Shown here: one piece after another, positions 1 to 13,068 of the stretch
Numbering within the stretch: the first letter of the stretch is position 1
How the letters are laid out: every line of letters starts with the position of its first letter
Program-made: the position numbers and the translations under genes
Origin: Scortum barcoo
Lineage: Eukaryota; Chordata; Actinopteri; Centrarchiformes; Terapontidae
Assembly (NCBI GenBank): GCA_023238725.1
Contig: CM041554.1
Location: 20,260,050-20,324,049 of the forward strand
DNA: 64,000 nt
Reading direction: 5' to 3'
The notes under the pieces: model-generated
Databases searched by the model: none
What the model was told of the DNA's origin: nothing
The model's input: only the letters and a program-made list of their open reading frames with translations

Positions 1-782
1 AAGGAGAACAAACTGAGATAGTCAGCGAAAGAGAGACGGCAAAAGATGGAGAGTGCCTCCCAGTCCCAGTTGTGAATGCTCTAGAGGTCACAGTGGAGGG
101 ATAGGGTTTTAGAGAGAGCAGCTTTGTCCCCAGATGTCTTCAGTTACTAATATACCAGTGTGTGCTTCGCTAAATCGCTCCCAGTCGGCGGGAGTAGAGA
201 TCCTTGAGACCCACTGAGACCCTTTATGGAAATAACTCTACCCCATTTGCTCTCAATAACTTGCTCTAACATTTAGTGTGTGTGTGTGTGTGTAAGGGGG
301 GGGTTTGTGTATATTTGAATTGAAGGTGCTCATTGAGCATTTGCGTGCGTAGTTTTAATGGACATGCACATAATGGATAGATGGTTTTTACAACTGTTCA
401 ATCTACTGGGAGCAACAAAATCATCAAGCTATTAGATATTTATGGCGCTGGAATGCTGATTTTTTGAGGCTGCAGAGCGTGCGCTTTTTGTGATCCCGGA
501 GTGATCTCACGCATAGCATTATCACACACCAGGAAGAATTAGATTAAACCCAGGCTTAAGGAAAGAACCTCAAAAGAAATATCAGGTAGAATATGGTTTC
601 CTGCATGCGACTGGGAAGGTTTGTGGGTGTATTTCAACTTTAAATGAGAAATAAAGAGCTGGAAGTCATTCTATGGCTGCCTGAAGGATCCCACACTCTC
701 ACAGTATCATCAACACACCAATTAGAGCCACAGACTGGGAAAGGATCAATGCGATTCTGAGTGTGTGTCTGTGTGTGGTGTG

Positions 783-808
783 GTGTGTGTGTGTGTGTGT
801 GTGTGTGC
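783..808. repeat. (GT)n microsatellite
   Basis: About 12 GT units with further interrupted GT on the left. Confidence 0.9.
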
Positions 809-1949
809 AGTGCGCATGTATAGATGTATTCCGTTAGTTCCTCCACTGAGCTAATTGAGCTGTTTTTCCTCAACAGTTGGGAGCTCTTAGGCTGCGGACA
901 GATGCCCTTGGGCACAAGGTGTGTGTGTCAGTTTGTGTGCCTCTGTGTGTTTGCCACCACTGCGAGCATGTGTTCCACCCGCCATGGTGATTGCGAGAGT
1001 TTGTCAGTGCATGCCAAAATGCAAACTTGTGTGTTGTGTGTGTGTGTGTGCATGGTATGCAGGCCGTTGGTCTGTCAGTGGCGTATTTAGTGGTCTCCAG
1101 GCGTCATTAGTACCCCGACTGTCACACCGGGCCGTCTTAGTTGAGCTCTTTATAAAGCTTTGTTTAGAATACTCTGGCCACATGTGCTCCGCTGCGACTG
1201 ATGGGCCCTGAGCGGGTGCTGATGGAGTGTGTGCGTGTGTGCGCGTGTGGAAGTGGGGTGCTGATGGAGCGAAGCCGCCCTGACAGAGATGTTACCCAGC
1301 AACAGGATCCTGTGCCTCACCCCCCTTCCTCCTCATACACACGCACATATACACTGCCTACTATACCCAAACAGCCTGGCTCTCAATGTCATCGTTCAGG
1401 TCATGTTTAACTTGAGAGAGGAGGATATACTTTGTTTATTCCACGGAAAGGACAGTTGACCACTCCTCACATACAGGAAATGCAGCATACTGTAGAGGGC
1501 AACAATAGTCACACTACAATGCAGCAGGGGTGGATTGAGGGAGGCGGAGGGGGTGTCTGCCTGTCTATTGTAATTGATTGTAATTATAACTTTCCAAAGC
1601 AAGAAAACAGTAGTAATGTCCAGGCACGTGGCAATGTGTGAGTAAAGGCAGGGTTTTAACTTCTGTCTCATAAAACCACTCCCATCACTTTTCAAGGAGA
1701 GACTGTGCGTTATCCCCATTTGTACAATTTATTACGTCTACAAAGATGCCCAAAAAATACAGTGTTGGAAAAAGATCGGGGCAGCAGCCAGGAGGAGGCT
1801 GTGATGGAAGGCTTTTTGCACTTCCTTCAAGTGTGGCCATTCAGAACTGATATAAACACTTTTGCCTTTAGACACGGCAGGATGACGCGTCTCACAAAAC
1901 AGTTTGCCGTAAGCATACTGAATGCTTAAAGCTAACATTAAGATACAAT

Positions 1950-2265
1950 ATGATAAGCCTTTATTGATCTCCAGAGGGAACCTTTGGATCTTGCAGCAGC
2001 ACAAGGACAGGAAAAGGTACAAATAAATAAGTAGAAGTATAGGAAATAAAAACAATAGAATTAAATATAAAAACCACACAAGAGCAATTAAAGTCAAAAT
2101 TACAAGGCAAGCAATATATATATGTAGTACACACAACCAGTGTTGCACTGAACCAGTAGTGCAGCACTGAAGTGAAGCACAGAAGTGACATATTGGTGTG
2201 TTCAGTAACAGCAAAGTCAGCAAAGTACAAAGTATAACATGTAGAATGATAATTATTATACATGT
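1950..2265. mobile_element. Probable degraded non-LTR retroelement fragment (teleost interspersed repeat)
   Basis: The block opens CCTTTATTGATCTCCAGAGG then GAACCTTTGGATCTTGCAGC, continues with A-rich sequence holding AAATAAATAAGTAG, and has CCAGTGTTGCACTGAACCAG near 2138. This resembles a family I associate with percomorph genomes whose end reads TTTATTGATCCCCNGNGGGAA. It has no coding capacity. Boundaries and family name need a repeat-library search. Confidence 0.45.
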
Positions 2266-4460
2266 TTTTTTCTTGCCAATAAATACCAAGACACCTGACT
2301 ATTGGTTCCGACTGAAGACTTCCTGAAAAAAACAAGGTCACAAATGTATAGTTTAATTTTTTCAAGACTTTTCCTATATTTCCTGTAGCTGGACAGTACA
2401 GTTTTTTTTTTTGCAAATGCTAGTCTAACAGGGGTAAATAGTGCATTTGTTGGGGACTATTTTCAACAGGGAATTAATACATACTTGGTGATCGAGCGAG
2501 TATTTCCAGCAGCGGGACGATGTGTGGAAAAGACTCAGAATAAACTACGGTGCCCGTGTTCACAGTAATGAAGAAACATGTCAAACAGTGTGGCTCATTA
2601 ATTTGTTTCTAATCATTTCTGAACAACAATGGAGGTCTATACCACACAGAGGAGTAAGATATACAAGCCTTTGGCTACATAAGCAATACTTATTAGCAGG
2701 ATGAATGTATTGTTGAATTAGCTTGTTTCATGGGATGAGAAAAATATAGAGGACTGTCAAACTTTCATTTAAAATGCTGCCTGACATGTGAATAGATCAA
2801 TAATAATAATTCTGGGTTATGATATATGTATAACGATTTAAAAATCTGTATAATAGTACTTTTTAAAAAAAAAGACCTGAGGACGTTTTGCTGTGAGTGT
2901 GCCCAAACTTTATAATATATGACTCTAACTTGTTACTTATACATTGTTACATTGCTACTTTTACATTAGCAAATGATCTGAATATCTCTTACACCACTGC
3001 ATTGTGATGTGAATTTCTACATGACAGGCTTGTTTAGAATTAAAGCTTTCACACATTTTCTTTTTTTTAATCTCTGCAATAATATGTAATAGATGTAAGC
3101 ACCCGTGGAATCAACATGCAGTCAGTGTTGTTTTCGAGGAAATTTCCCTGCAGCATCGAGCTGGTGCTGGCCGTCTCTCCTCACCACGGCAGCTGCCTGT
3201 GATGGTTATCTCTCATTCATTTTCAAACACACACACACACATACACACAGGCGCTCAGACCCACGTACGTTTGCACACCCACTCCTGCAACTCACGCACT
3301 TCCACATTTGCACACTTGCACACGTTCGCACACTTGAACGTGCTTGTTCTTTTTTTACCCCCTCCCTCTCTCTTTTTGACAACACAACTTCCAGCCTAAC
3401 TTCCAGCAGAAGTGCGCCACTCGCAGTCCTTCAGCGAGAGTCGTTACTTTGAGCTACTCGGGAATACAGTCTAACTTTCTAGTATGAGACTAGTCATTGA
3501 GTCTCTCTCCAGGGACCCCCGCTATATAACTTATACTCACTTTACAGGACTTCTATATCAGTGGAAGGCATCTCTCTGTGAAGCACAGTCGGGATAAAGC
3601 TATTTGATGTTTTGTAGCTTACGTATCTGAGGTAATGGATACTGTGTGAAAGGCTATGGCTTCGTGAGTGAAGTGACAAAGTTAGTTTGGGCCTTACAGA
3701 TCTTTAAATCCCTCTGGATCCCTCAAACTGCCCCCTTCCACGCTCACCGCTCCGATGATTGTGTGTTTGTGTGTGTGTGTCGGGTGATTGGTACCTTGGC
3801 TAACAGAGAGGAGTCCCTCAGGTCCTTCTGTGGAGGTTCTCAGGTCTGGTCAGTTAACCTCCATCTCTTTCTTTGATCGCTGTGGCTCAGACGACCCTCG
3901 GGGAAAACACAACACACTCAAACCTCAGTCAGACCTCGTTCAGCACACACACACACACACTTATCCATAGCAGACAAACAGATTGACACATATACACAAG
4001 AAACCTTGCACATATGCCAGTGCATACACCCCCTGATCCACACACATTCACACACATACACTTTGCCACACAGTCTGACCAAGGGGTAATGCTATACAGC
4101 CAGTGTCAGTGAGAGCAGGGTACTTAAGGTGCTATTACACTCCCATTACCTCTACTCTCATGTGCAGTCAGGGAGAGGTGATGGCCTGCGCTCTGGCAAC
4201 ACACACCCTGTTTCCCCGTCTGACAGCCTATGGACGGAGGCCCGAGGCACCACGCTCCAGGAACGCAAGGGAGGTAAGGCGAGGAGATTTAATCTGAAGG
4301 GTGTGTGTCATTTCTAGTAGGTGGAGGAGAAGGAATGCAGCACGGCTAACAGGGATAAAACTCATGCTCCTGTTTGTGGATGATGATGTGTTTGTGAATC
4401 TGTTTTAATGAAACATATGAAAAGAACCCCCGCCCCCATTTTCTACCTCTGTTTTTTGTC

Positions 4461-4484
4461 CCTCTCTCTCTCTCTCTCTCTCTC
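4461..4484. repeat. (CT)n microsatellite
   Basis: Uninterrupted CT units followed by a short CA run; more CT-rich DNA continues to about 4640. Confidence 0.9.
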
Positions 4485-7400
4485 ACACACATGCTCTCTC
4501 TCGCACGCTCTCTCTCAGCTGGCCCTAGATAGTTTTGCTCTTCCCCCAGCTCCTCTGGGACCCCTTCTCTATGTCGTTAATCAGAGCTTCTCAGCTCAGC
4601 TTCTCCCTCTCTCCTCTCTCTCTCCCTCCTCTCTCGCTTTTTCTTTCTTTTGCACCCAACACACACACTTTCTCGTGCACACACACACACACACAGTCTT
4701 ACAGTCTCTCTCCCCTCCTCCCCCATGCATCCTCAGCCCCATCCATCATAAAACGGCAGTGGGAAGGTGGGGCTGGGTTTGTAAGTGTAAGTGTGAGTGT
4801 GCGAAAGTGTGTGCGCGGGCTCTGTGTGTGCGCTCCGTGTGCGTCGGCTCATACATGTGCGCGCCATAGGCACACATCCCTGTGTCTCCTCAGCAAAAAT
4901 GAATTGAGACTTTACAAGAAGAAAGCAATTAGGCCAGGGCTTTGCCCTATCATTCACTGGCTAATGTATCAGAGGGAGAGTGAATATTATTAACGGACAG
5001 GGAGGAGAAGGCTCTGTGGGTTTTACAGCCAGAAGGTAGGACAAGAAAAGACTAATGATTGTGATGAAGTAACCCTGAGTTGAAGGGTTTTAATCACTTG
5101 TAGGCTTTGTGGCTTCGCAGTTGACACGCTCTTTATGATAACTGCTTGGCTTCCAGCGCTCAGTCTCTGCCATCCACTGAGCACGAGTAGGAAAGAATCA
5201 AATGAGCCATTATCGAACATGGACAAGGATGGCTGAGTACAATGCAACAAGATTACTCATTCATCAGGATGTGTGAGTGAGGGGCCACAGGGCTGAGGGA
5301 GCGGGAAGAAAACAAATCGTGAGTCGGAAAAATGGAAACTATGATGAACAGAGGACAAAGAGACAAATTATGGAGGGGGGGTAGGGGGTGGTAAGAACAG
5401 GGCGCAGAGACAAACGTGCAAAGGAGAGAGGGGTGACTGAGGTGGAGCATTGATGGACAGTGTCAAGAAGGAGCAGACAGAGGAGAGAGGAGGTGAAGGA
5501 GCAGCGTTGGGTCAGTGATGCGTAGAGACAAACCATTTGCACCTCAGCAGCAACTGAGCAGAGTGCTCTTGACTTCTCTGTGTGTGCATGAGAGAGAGAA
5601 AGTGTGTGTGTGACATGGGTCGGGGTAAACTGGGTTCAGATCTAGGATAGGTTGCACTGTAATGCTGGGTTTTAACAGCATTTTTGTTTCACATCTCCGC
5701 AGCGCTCTTAAATGTCATGCATTTTAAAAAGTCAGGTCTCGGCGGGTTGCGCTGACATTGATGTGTGCGCTTTCTTTAAACAGGAACCTTCCTCTTTGTG
5801 ATTTAAAGCAACATTTTGTGTGCTCTGGTTACATTTGTTGACATCACTCAGCTCTTAACAGCAAATGTGATATGATAACTCAATCAGGCAAGACGCTAAA
5901 TATTGAGATAAGCCCATAGTGACCCTGAAGAAAAATATGAGGCCAATCTGTTCCAGCCTGTTTCTGTGTTACAGTCACAATTACTGGAGATTACAGCTAA
6001 ATCACTTCCACATGGGCTCAATGAAAACGTTACAATCTCTCCCACAATACACGATGAGGTGACTTTGTTTGGACTTCAACCAACAGAGGAAAGAGGAGAG
6101 GAGGCGAGGGAAGTAAAGGAGAGAGAGAAAGAGCAACGGGGGGAGAGGTCTGAGGGATAGGTGGAGGATTTTTGCAAAGAGCTTATTTTTTGAACCATCA
6201 TGCAGCCATCATTTTCTCTCCCAAGAATCTCTGTTCCAAAATCTGTCAAATGGGAAACAAATGTTGTGGGTGAGACCGCACGAGGATAAAAAACATTCTT
6301 GTTGTTTCACAATCCACCACCAGAAAAGAGCTGGCTCAGAGGAGGAATAAAAGAATGAGCAAGCAAGGACAAAAATCAAAATCAGCTTCAACATCACAGA
6401 AAGCAGAGGAATGCTCCAAGACAGAGCCTTTAAAAATATATTTGTACTTGAAAAAGAGACGGGCATAATAAGGGACTGTGCAAAAATGATGAATGTGTCA
6501 GAAGTGTGAAGTGTTGTGTTTTCATGTATTTCTGGTAAAAGGGAAATAGTCATAATTATGTTTTGTTTGACTTTCTTTCATTCTAGATTTATTTGGATCT
6601 TCTTTTGTAACAATCAGAATTCACTGAGGTGTTTGGCCACAGGACAAAAATCCTGTCATAATTTCTGCTATATACTCACAATGGGCAGCTTACATAATTA
6701 TTCAAATCAACATAGCAGAACCAGAGACAGTCAAGTCTAAATTTTTGATACTGTATGTAGCAGCATATGACACCCTCTGTTCTTAAGATTCTTGAATTGT
6801 ATAAGGATAAACCTTCCTCAAGAAATGAATGGAAATAAAAATGGATGAAACCTTTAGAAGAGGAGGATGGATGTGCTTATAGAACAGTCCCATAGATACT
6901 GTCTGTTTTTATTCCACGCATTCTTCTTCCTTGTCAAAACCCGACGCCTGCTTTCACCCAAAATGCAACTCAACCACGACAGATCAGTCTGGGATTCGAG
7001 TGTTTAATGCTAGTTAGCGCCTGATGCTGCCTGGAGCCGCTAGCCTCGAGCGGAGACGAGGATCGGGATACAGAGGTCTGCTAAGCTCCCTTTTTTCTGT
7101 CTCCTCACACCCAGATTTTTTTTTTCTTAATTTTCAAACTTGCTGTCTTCAGCCCCAACCGACGCTGACTCAAGTGACATCACTTGGAGCAGTTTATCAG
7201 ACTTCACACAGCTCCCTCTGGAGCCACAAAAGGCTTTATACATCATTTTTCACATATGCAGTAGTACTCCCTCAAGACCTGTAAACAGACTTCGATGTGT
7301 AAAATCCAAGTTCCACTTTAACATATTAAAGTTTAAATTGGGTTACACCATCTTAAATTATTTCACTTATCAATGGTGAAATGAATTGTACAAATTTAGT

Positions 7401-9035
7401 ACAGTTATATTATTTTGAAACACTGGGGGTAGTTAGCTGCAGTTCCTCTCATACTGAAAATCATTCAAGCCGGGCATTTTTTTAAAGAAGTGAAACGCAA
7501 AGTTCACCCCACCCCCCCACCTCCTGACTCCAATCATTTTTGTACAGTCTCTAAGTCAGTAAAAGGAAGGGGGCGATTGTTCAGCTAAGCAAAGCCATTT
7601 CTAGTTTTTTCCCACTTTTCCTCCATAAAGTGAACTTGTTGAAATGTCCTCTTTGTCCACAGCAGCTCCTTGATAAAACAATCCAGGGTAAAGTCAGAGC
7701 GTGTGGTCGTTAACTCGGGCTGGCATACCTGTCTTGCTTTTATAGGTGGCAAAAGCTACTAATCCTTCAGTCCAATATTTGCTTAGTCCAAGTTATGCTT
7801 TCCTGGACCCTAGCTATGCATCCCTCCTGCTCCCTGCTTATATATTCTTGGCCCTTGATGTATTCCTGGCTCAGGAAACAACTTTTAGTGCCCCGCAAGG
7901 GCTGAGTGAGAATTGACAGTGTGTGCCAGAGTGAGAGTGAGAGGTAGGGGGCCTGTTTTAGTTCCACTGTGTTTGTAAGGTCACTCAGAGTACATCTGTA
8001 TGGAGTGGGAACTCACTCGCTTTCACTGTCACAACCACTCACAACAGCCATCTGTAATGCTGTTATGTGGAGCACTGTGTCCCTTTGTCCCCTTACACAC
8101 ACACGCAGGCCGCCGCACAGTCACTCACACACCCCTCACACGTACAAGAGCACATGCATGCGCGCGCACAAGCACACACACCCTCGCCCGGCGTCACCGT
8201 TCACACAACAACAAATGAACCGGCGCAAACACACATTAACATGATGCTAGGTTATAATTGTGAGAGCATGTGTTTCTAATGAAAAAGTTGTTTTAGGGTT
8301 TTATTCCGCTCGGCTGTCAAACAATTCGCCCGTGTTTTGAAATATAATTGTAGGGGCCGTAAGAGTTTCGAAACCAAACCAAAACATTGCCGCGATCCTG
8401 GTTTCTAATGTTTCTAATTTGTTAAAATATGCTGAGTGAATGACAAAAGTAGAAGTCTGACCTGCCAAGAAAAACATATCAGAGGCAGGGCCATGTGGAA
8501 ATACAGAGTCTCTTTTAGAAACATGATCAATGTAACCTTTGTTACAGGAAGGAGAGAGAGAGAGGGGAGAAGGGGAGGAGAGCGGGAGAGACGCACAGAG
8601 ACAGTAGGTTCATGTTTGTGTACATGTTTATTTATCACTATATCCACAGTGCGCACAGTGGAAAAAAAAAAAAAAACACAAGCTCACAAGCTGGAGTGGA
8701 CGGCCTCGTTCTGCTTATGTATGAACCACATACTGATGCACACGCATTGTTGTGGTGAAGTGGAGATTTTCTGTGCGGGTCGAACATGACAGAGAGTTAT
8801 TTTCCCAAACTGTCAAATGGCGGAGAGGAAGAGGAGAGGGGTTTAATCATTCACAGATGGGAAGTGTATCTTTTACTTCTCATTTATGCTCATTCTCTCT
8901 CTCAGGCTGGACTGAGGAGGAAGTGCAGTCCACCCCCCCCCATCCTTCTACCCCCACCTCCTCCCTCCTCCTCATCCCACACACTTCTAACCCAAAACTA
9001 ACATACAGCCTGGAAGTGGGATGAGGAGTGTGTAA

Positions 9036-9059
9036 GTGTGTGTGTGTGTGTGTGTGTGT
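9036..9059. repeat. (GT)n microsatellite
   Basis: Twelve GT units. Confidence 0.9.
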
Positions 9060-9567
9060 ATGTATTGGTGAGAAGGAAAAAAAATCATATGGTTGCATCT
9101 CTTTTTCTCCCCCCACTTCGCTTTCTGCTCTCTGCTTCTCTTTCTCTCTCTGTCTCCCCTTCCCTCCCCACGTATCTGTTTCTCCGAAGAATAACATACA
9201 AACCCTCTGTGAAAGGATTCATGGTTTATTAAACCAGAGGTCCTTTTCCTGTTTCAACACTGAGAAGAAAAAATAAATACCGCAGTTTGTTTTCTCTCCC
9301 TCTAGCTTAGTCCTCTATCTATCTCTCTATCTATTTTCATACATTTTTTCCTCAAGTGGTTCCTTTTTTTTTCAATCATCCTGGTTGTGTCCGTCAATCT
9401 TTGAACTTTGTTTTTAACATAATTTTTCCCTCTGAACTTTCCATACTCCAACAGTGTGTCTACTTCTGGTTTCTTTTTTTTTCTCTCTCTTTCCATCTCT
9501 TGGACACCAATCAGCCACACAGCCCATTAAAGCAGAGAGTGTGACTGCTGAATGGGTCCCACTAGTT

Positions 9568-9571
<4 letters not shown>

Positions 9572-9603
<32 letters not shown>

Positions 9604-9617
9604 GGTGTGTGTGTGTG
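9572..9617. repeat. (GT)n compound microsatellite
   Basis: About 15 GT units, a CG interruption at 9603-9604, then six more GT units. Confidence 0.9.
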
Positions 9618-9830
9618 CGAGGAGGGCAGACTAGGATAACTCAGGGTAATGTATTGTCCTGGGCGTGCACCCTGACAGTTCCCCCTGCCGGTGCCTGGTC
9701 ATTCATTACTGCTAATTTGACATGTTTACGGACCCCCCCCCTCCTAACATTACATACTTAAGGCAATCGACTGACCTTAAATGGAAACACCTACAGCCGT
9801 GCGGCATGTCAATACCAGATGAGGATGTTT

Positions 9831-9836
<6 letters not shown>

Positions 9837-9869
<33 letters not shown>
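9837..9869. repeat. (GT)n microsatellite
   Basis: About 16 GT units. Confidence 0.9.
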
Positions 9870-9872
<3 letters not shown>

Positions 9873-10260
9873 TCTGTAACGCTTGCACCTTTGAAGCAGT
9901 GCATCAATACTGAGTTAGTGGTTAATCTCGAGGAGCAGGTGAGTTATGCCTGTGGATACGGTTTCCAGCATTATCTGAGTAAGTGTGTATAATGCGGCTA
10001 AGAGGTGAACAATTCAGAATAATGCAGGAAGTGTGTGTGTGTGTGAGTGTGTGTGTGGAGTGTGTAAAGGGCAGGAGAAAGGTCACATAGATGTGAGGCC
10101 AAGAGGGGAAAAGCGAGAGATTAGGCCTGTAAGAGCCACAATATCTGTTTTGATTTCAATCCCAGCTTCTCTAATTTCCCCCACTCTACACACTACACTT
10201 CGCTCCCCACGGCTTCTGTTTGTGTTTTTACATATTCAGCACTTAAATACAGTGTTGTGT

Positions 10261-10480
10261 CATTAAACGGCCAATCTTGCATTGTCTCTCACTGATACAC
10301 AACATTAATCACCAATTAGCTTGTCCTGCGGCCGGCCACCTCTCTCATTAGAATATGATAGAATATAATGGTACTTAATGATGCTTAGGAAACATAATTA
10401 AATGACTGAGCTGTAGAACATGTGGAGGAGCCGCGGTGCATCAATCAAAGATGACCCTGTCAATCCAGCGCTCGTCAGGA
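10261..10480. promoter_or_regulatory. Candidate conserved non-coding element (intergenic)
   Basis: Repeat-free block between GT-rich regions, containing several ATTAA/CAATTAG cores, ATAATTAAATGACTGAG and ATCAATCA motifs. Assignment is by composition and motif density only. Confidence 0.3.
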
Positions 10481-12418
10481 GCGCGCGGAGAGCAAAAACA
10501 GAGGGTGTGTGTGTGTGCCGAAACCACTGGCCTCTATCATGACCTCATTAGGGAGAAATGAAGGGTGGATGTGTCCCCATCACAAAGATACCATTGGTGC
10601 TTCAAAGTGTGAATGACATTAATGTGTGACTGTCTCTGCCTCTGTCTGAATGTCAGTCGGTCTGTCTGGCTGCACTGGAACAGATGAGCGAAAAAAAAAA
10701 AGGCCATCTCTCTGAGGTATCTGCTTCCAGCTCTAATTAGCATGTGAATAAATGGAATAAATAATCTATATTATTTATGGATTTGCTTTTATCATTAATC
10801 AACATAACAAAAAGCTTGTCTAATGTGCTCGCTGCAGTCGCCACTGTACTGTCAGCTGACGGGAGGATGGAGGGGGAGGAAGAGAGAGAGAGAAAGAGAG
10901 AGAGATAGAGAGAAAGAGAGGGAAAGTAGGAGGAGGAGGAGGAAGGGGGGGCAAATAGCTTATCTTTTGTGTTTTTTTTTTTTTTTTCATTTTAGTAGAA
11001 CAATAAAGATAAGTGTTCTACATGCTTGCTTAACACACACAGTTCGCCGGCCTCCTCCCCTTCTCCCTCTCTCTCTGCCGGCAGTGGTGAAATCCATCTC
11101 TCTATCGCTATCTCTCTAACATCCATTACATACCCCAGCCCCTCACCTCCCTACTCATTAGGCCAACGCACAGTAAATTAGCAGCAGCAATTACAGGGAA
11201 TATAAAGCATAGGCTCTGCCGGGCTCCCTCTGACAGGTACCACACAGATCATAGACAGACACCCACAGTCGTCGGGGATAATTACTGTGGGAAACGACCA
11301 CACACCCTCGCGAGCGCAAACCTCAATGTGGGTGCACGCTCAGTCTGCGGGTGTGTGTCTGTGCTCAAATTGTGCTCTGTCCTACCGGCAGGCATGTTCC
11401 TGCACATGCTCATGGATGCACCTGTGTATGTACAGACATGAGGTGAGGTCAGGAGTGGAGCCCGCTTCCCATTTCCTCTCGTCATCCCGCTATGATGTCC
11501 ACTGTGACTATTTTCCAACACAGAACATTATTAATATGCATTCCTCCTCTCCTTGCCTTTGCCTCACTACTGTCTGGCTCTGCTTCCATTCTGAACCCCC
11601 CCTCCACCACCACCACTCCAGCTTCCCCCCACCCCTCCACCCCCACTCCCTTCCTCTCTCCTTTCCATTTCTTTCCTTTCCTTTCTTTATCCGGGATCCC
11701 CATGGGGACTCCTGTTTCTCTTTCAAATACGCCTCTCCGCTCTTCCTCCCCTCATGTGTCCATGCGGGGAGGAGAATGAAAAAAGGCGAGGAGGAGGAGG
11801 AGGAGATGTTGAGGAATATGTGCATTAATATATTTCATTAGGATACTAGTAGCGCAGAGGCTCCTGAACAGCACCTCTCTTGATGTGTGAAGGCTCTGCT
11901 GTCTGTATCCAGAGGAGTAGATCTCCAGGAATAGTGTCTTTTAATGTTATGTCTCCAGAGGTCTGAGGTCTGCTGGCTCCACGCTGCCCTCGGCCTCCCA
12001 CTCCTATTGTCCTCCTCCCACACTGACCAGTCTATCTAGGCCTGAAAAGCTGCTGGAAATAAAGAGCAAATGGGTTCACCTTTTGTCTGTGTGTATTTAT
12101 GATTTATGAGTGTGTGTGTTTGAATGTGTGTGTGTCTTGCACTGCAAGCCATGTTTGGGGGAGCGGAATCCCTGGAGCCGCTCGGTGCAACACGGCAGCG
12201 GTGCTCGGCTCGCTAATCAAAAACATTAGGCTCCAGGACTCATTTTCCCCGGCACTGAGTGTGTAACCTCCATAATTCAATATCCCACCTCTTACCGCTA
12301 AATCGTGCACACTACAACACGCTTTACTGTTTGTCAGCAAACTATCAACTCTGTCATTAGATATATGAGAGAAAAAGCCCTGTGCAGTTATAAACCTATG
12401 GGCAATTAAGCAATTAAG

Positions 12419-12424
<6 letters not shown>

Positions 12425-12453
<29 letters not shown>
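12425..12453. repeat. (CA)n microsatellite
   Basis: About 14 CA units, between two candidate conserved blocks. Confidence 0.9.
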
Positions 12454-12457
<4 letters not shown>

Positions 12458-12589
12458 CTGTTTACGAGTCCTGATTTCATCAGTACTTCCAGGTCGCCTC
12501 GCTTTCCCCCCCTGTGGCGCTACACAAGCCTCCAGTTACCGTGGAGACCCTGGAACACTTTGAGGTCAGCAGAATCCTGGGATCCGCTC

Positions 12590-12910
12590 TTTTCATGAGC
12601 TAATCCAATCGCGGCCCCCTAAATTAGATATACAAAAAATAAAAAAGAAATTAATTTTCTGCTGATGACCGGGTATGCAAATGATGACTCAATTATGGTG
12701 GGCTGGTGCGTTTGCAATTAATAACCTTGGAATCATCATTAACTAATATGTTTAGGAGGAAACTTGTCAGGCTAACCATGTTCACCATGCCATCAGTAAT
12801 GCATTAATGAATTAGATTCATTAGAGAAAGGAGGCTAGTGGCGGGGGGAGGGCACGGGATGCAGGCCTGTTTGTGACCTGTGGAATTAGTTTGCCAGTTT
12901 TTCTCTATTC
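12590..12910. promoter_or_regulatory. Candidate conserved non-coding element downstream of the 3' UTR
   Basis: A repeat-free block with an ATGCAAAT octamer (12675-12682) directly followed by an AP-1/MARE-like TGACTCA (12685-12691), then several ATTA/TAAT homeodomain cores and a TAATGCATTAATG stretch. This density of homeodomain and POU motifs is typical of vertebrate developmental enhancers. Conservation itself is not tested. Confidence 0.4.
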
Positions 12911-13062
12911 TTAGTCAACCGACTGCCAGCCGTTTGGAGATGATGTTTTCAGTCAAAAAACAGGAGTAAGTCCCCAAAAAAACTTTCTCTATTATCTTTC
13001 ATGATGCGGCGTATTTTAAAATAACAAAAAGACAACTGACAAGGTCACAGACAAGAGGTAAC

Positions 13063-13068
13063 TTTAAT
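13063..13068 (-). terminator. Candidate distal polyadenylation signal ATTAAA
   Basis: ATTAAA on the minus strand is followed within about 30 nt by a U/GU-rich stretch (13021-13050 read on the minus strand), the usual arrangement of cleavage signals. It lies at the end of the AT-rich block. Proximal alternatives are AATAAA at 14617-14622 and 15114-15119. Confidence 0.35.

Larger units (their letters stand above)
1..13044. other. Intergenic DNA downstream of ebf1
   Basis: No exon of a recognised protein was found on either strand. The open frames present are short and mostly translate CA/GT or GA/CT tracts. The stretch holds many microsatellites, one probable degraded retroelement (about 1950-2265), and two or three repeat-free AT-rich blocks at 10261-10480, 12150-12420 and 12590-12910 that may be regulatory. 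Family knowledge: EBF1 orthologues tend to lie in gene-poor DNA, which fits the emptiness. Confidence 0.7.

Noticed and set aside
1738..2289. Open frame of 183 codons on the minus strand, hydrophobic
   Set aside because: It overlaps the A-rich degraded repeat; poly-T and AT-rich DNA gives Leu/Ile/Phe runs that imitate membrane segments.
11694..11705. TCCCCATGGGGA palindrome as an EBF site
   Set aside because: The half-sites are separated by four bases, not two, so it does not fit TCCCNNGGGA.
11287..11841. Open frame of 184 codons on the plus strand
   Set aside because: Mostly translation of C-rich and pyrimidine-rich DNA, with no homology recognised.
1..13044. A neighbouring gene downstream of ebf1
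   Set aside because: No spliceable set of conserved frames was found on either strand; only short low-complexity frames exist.
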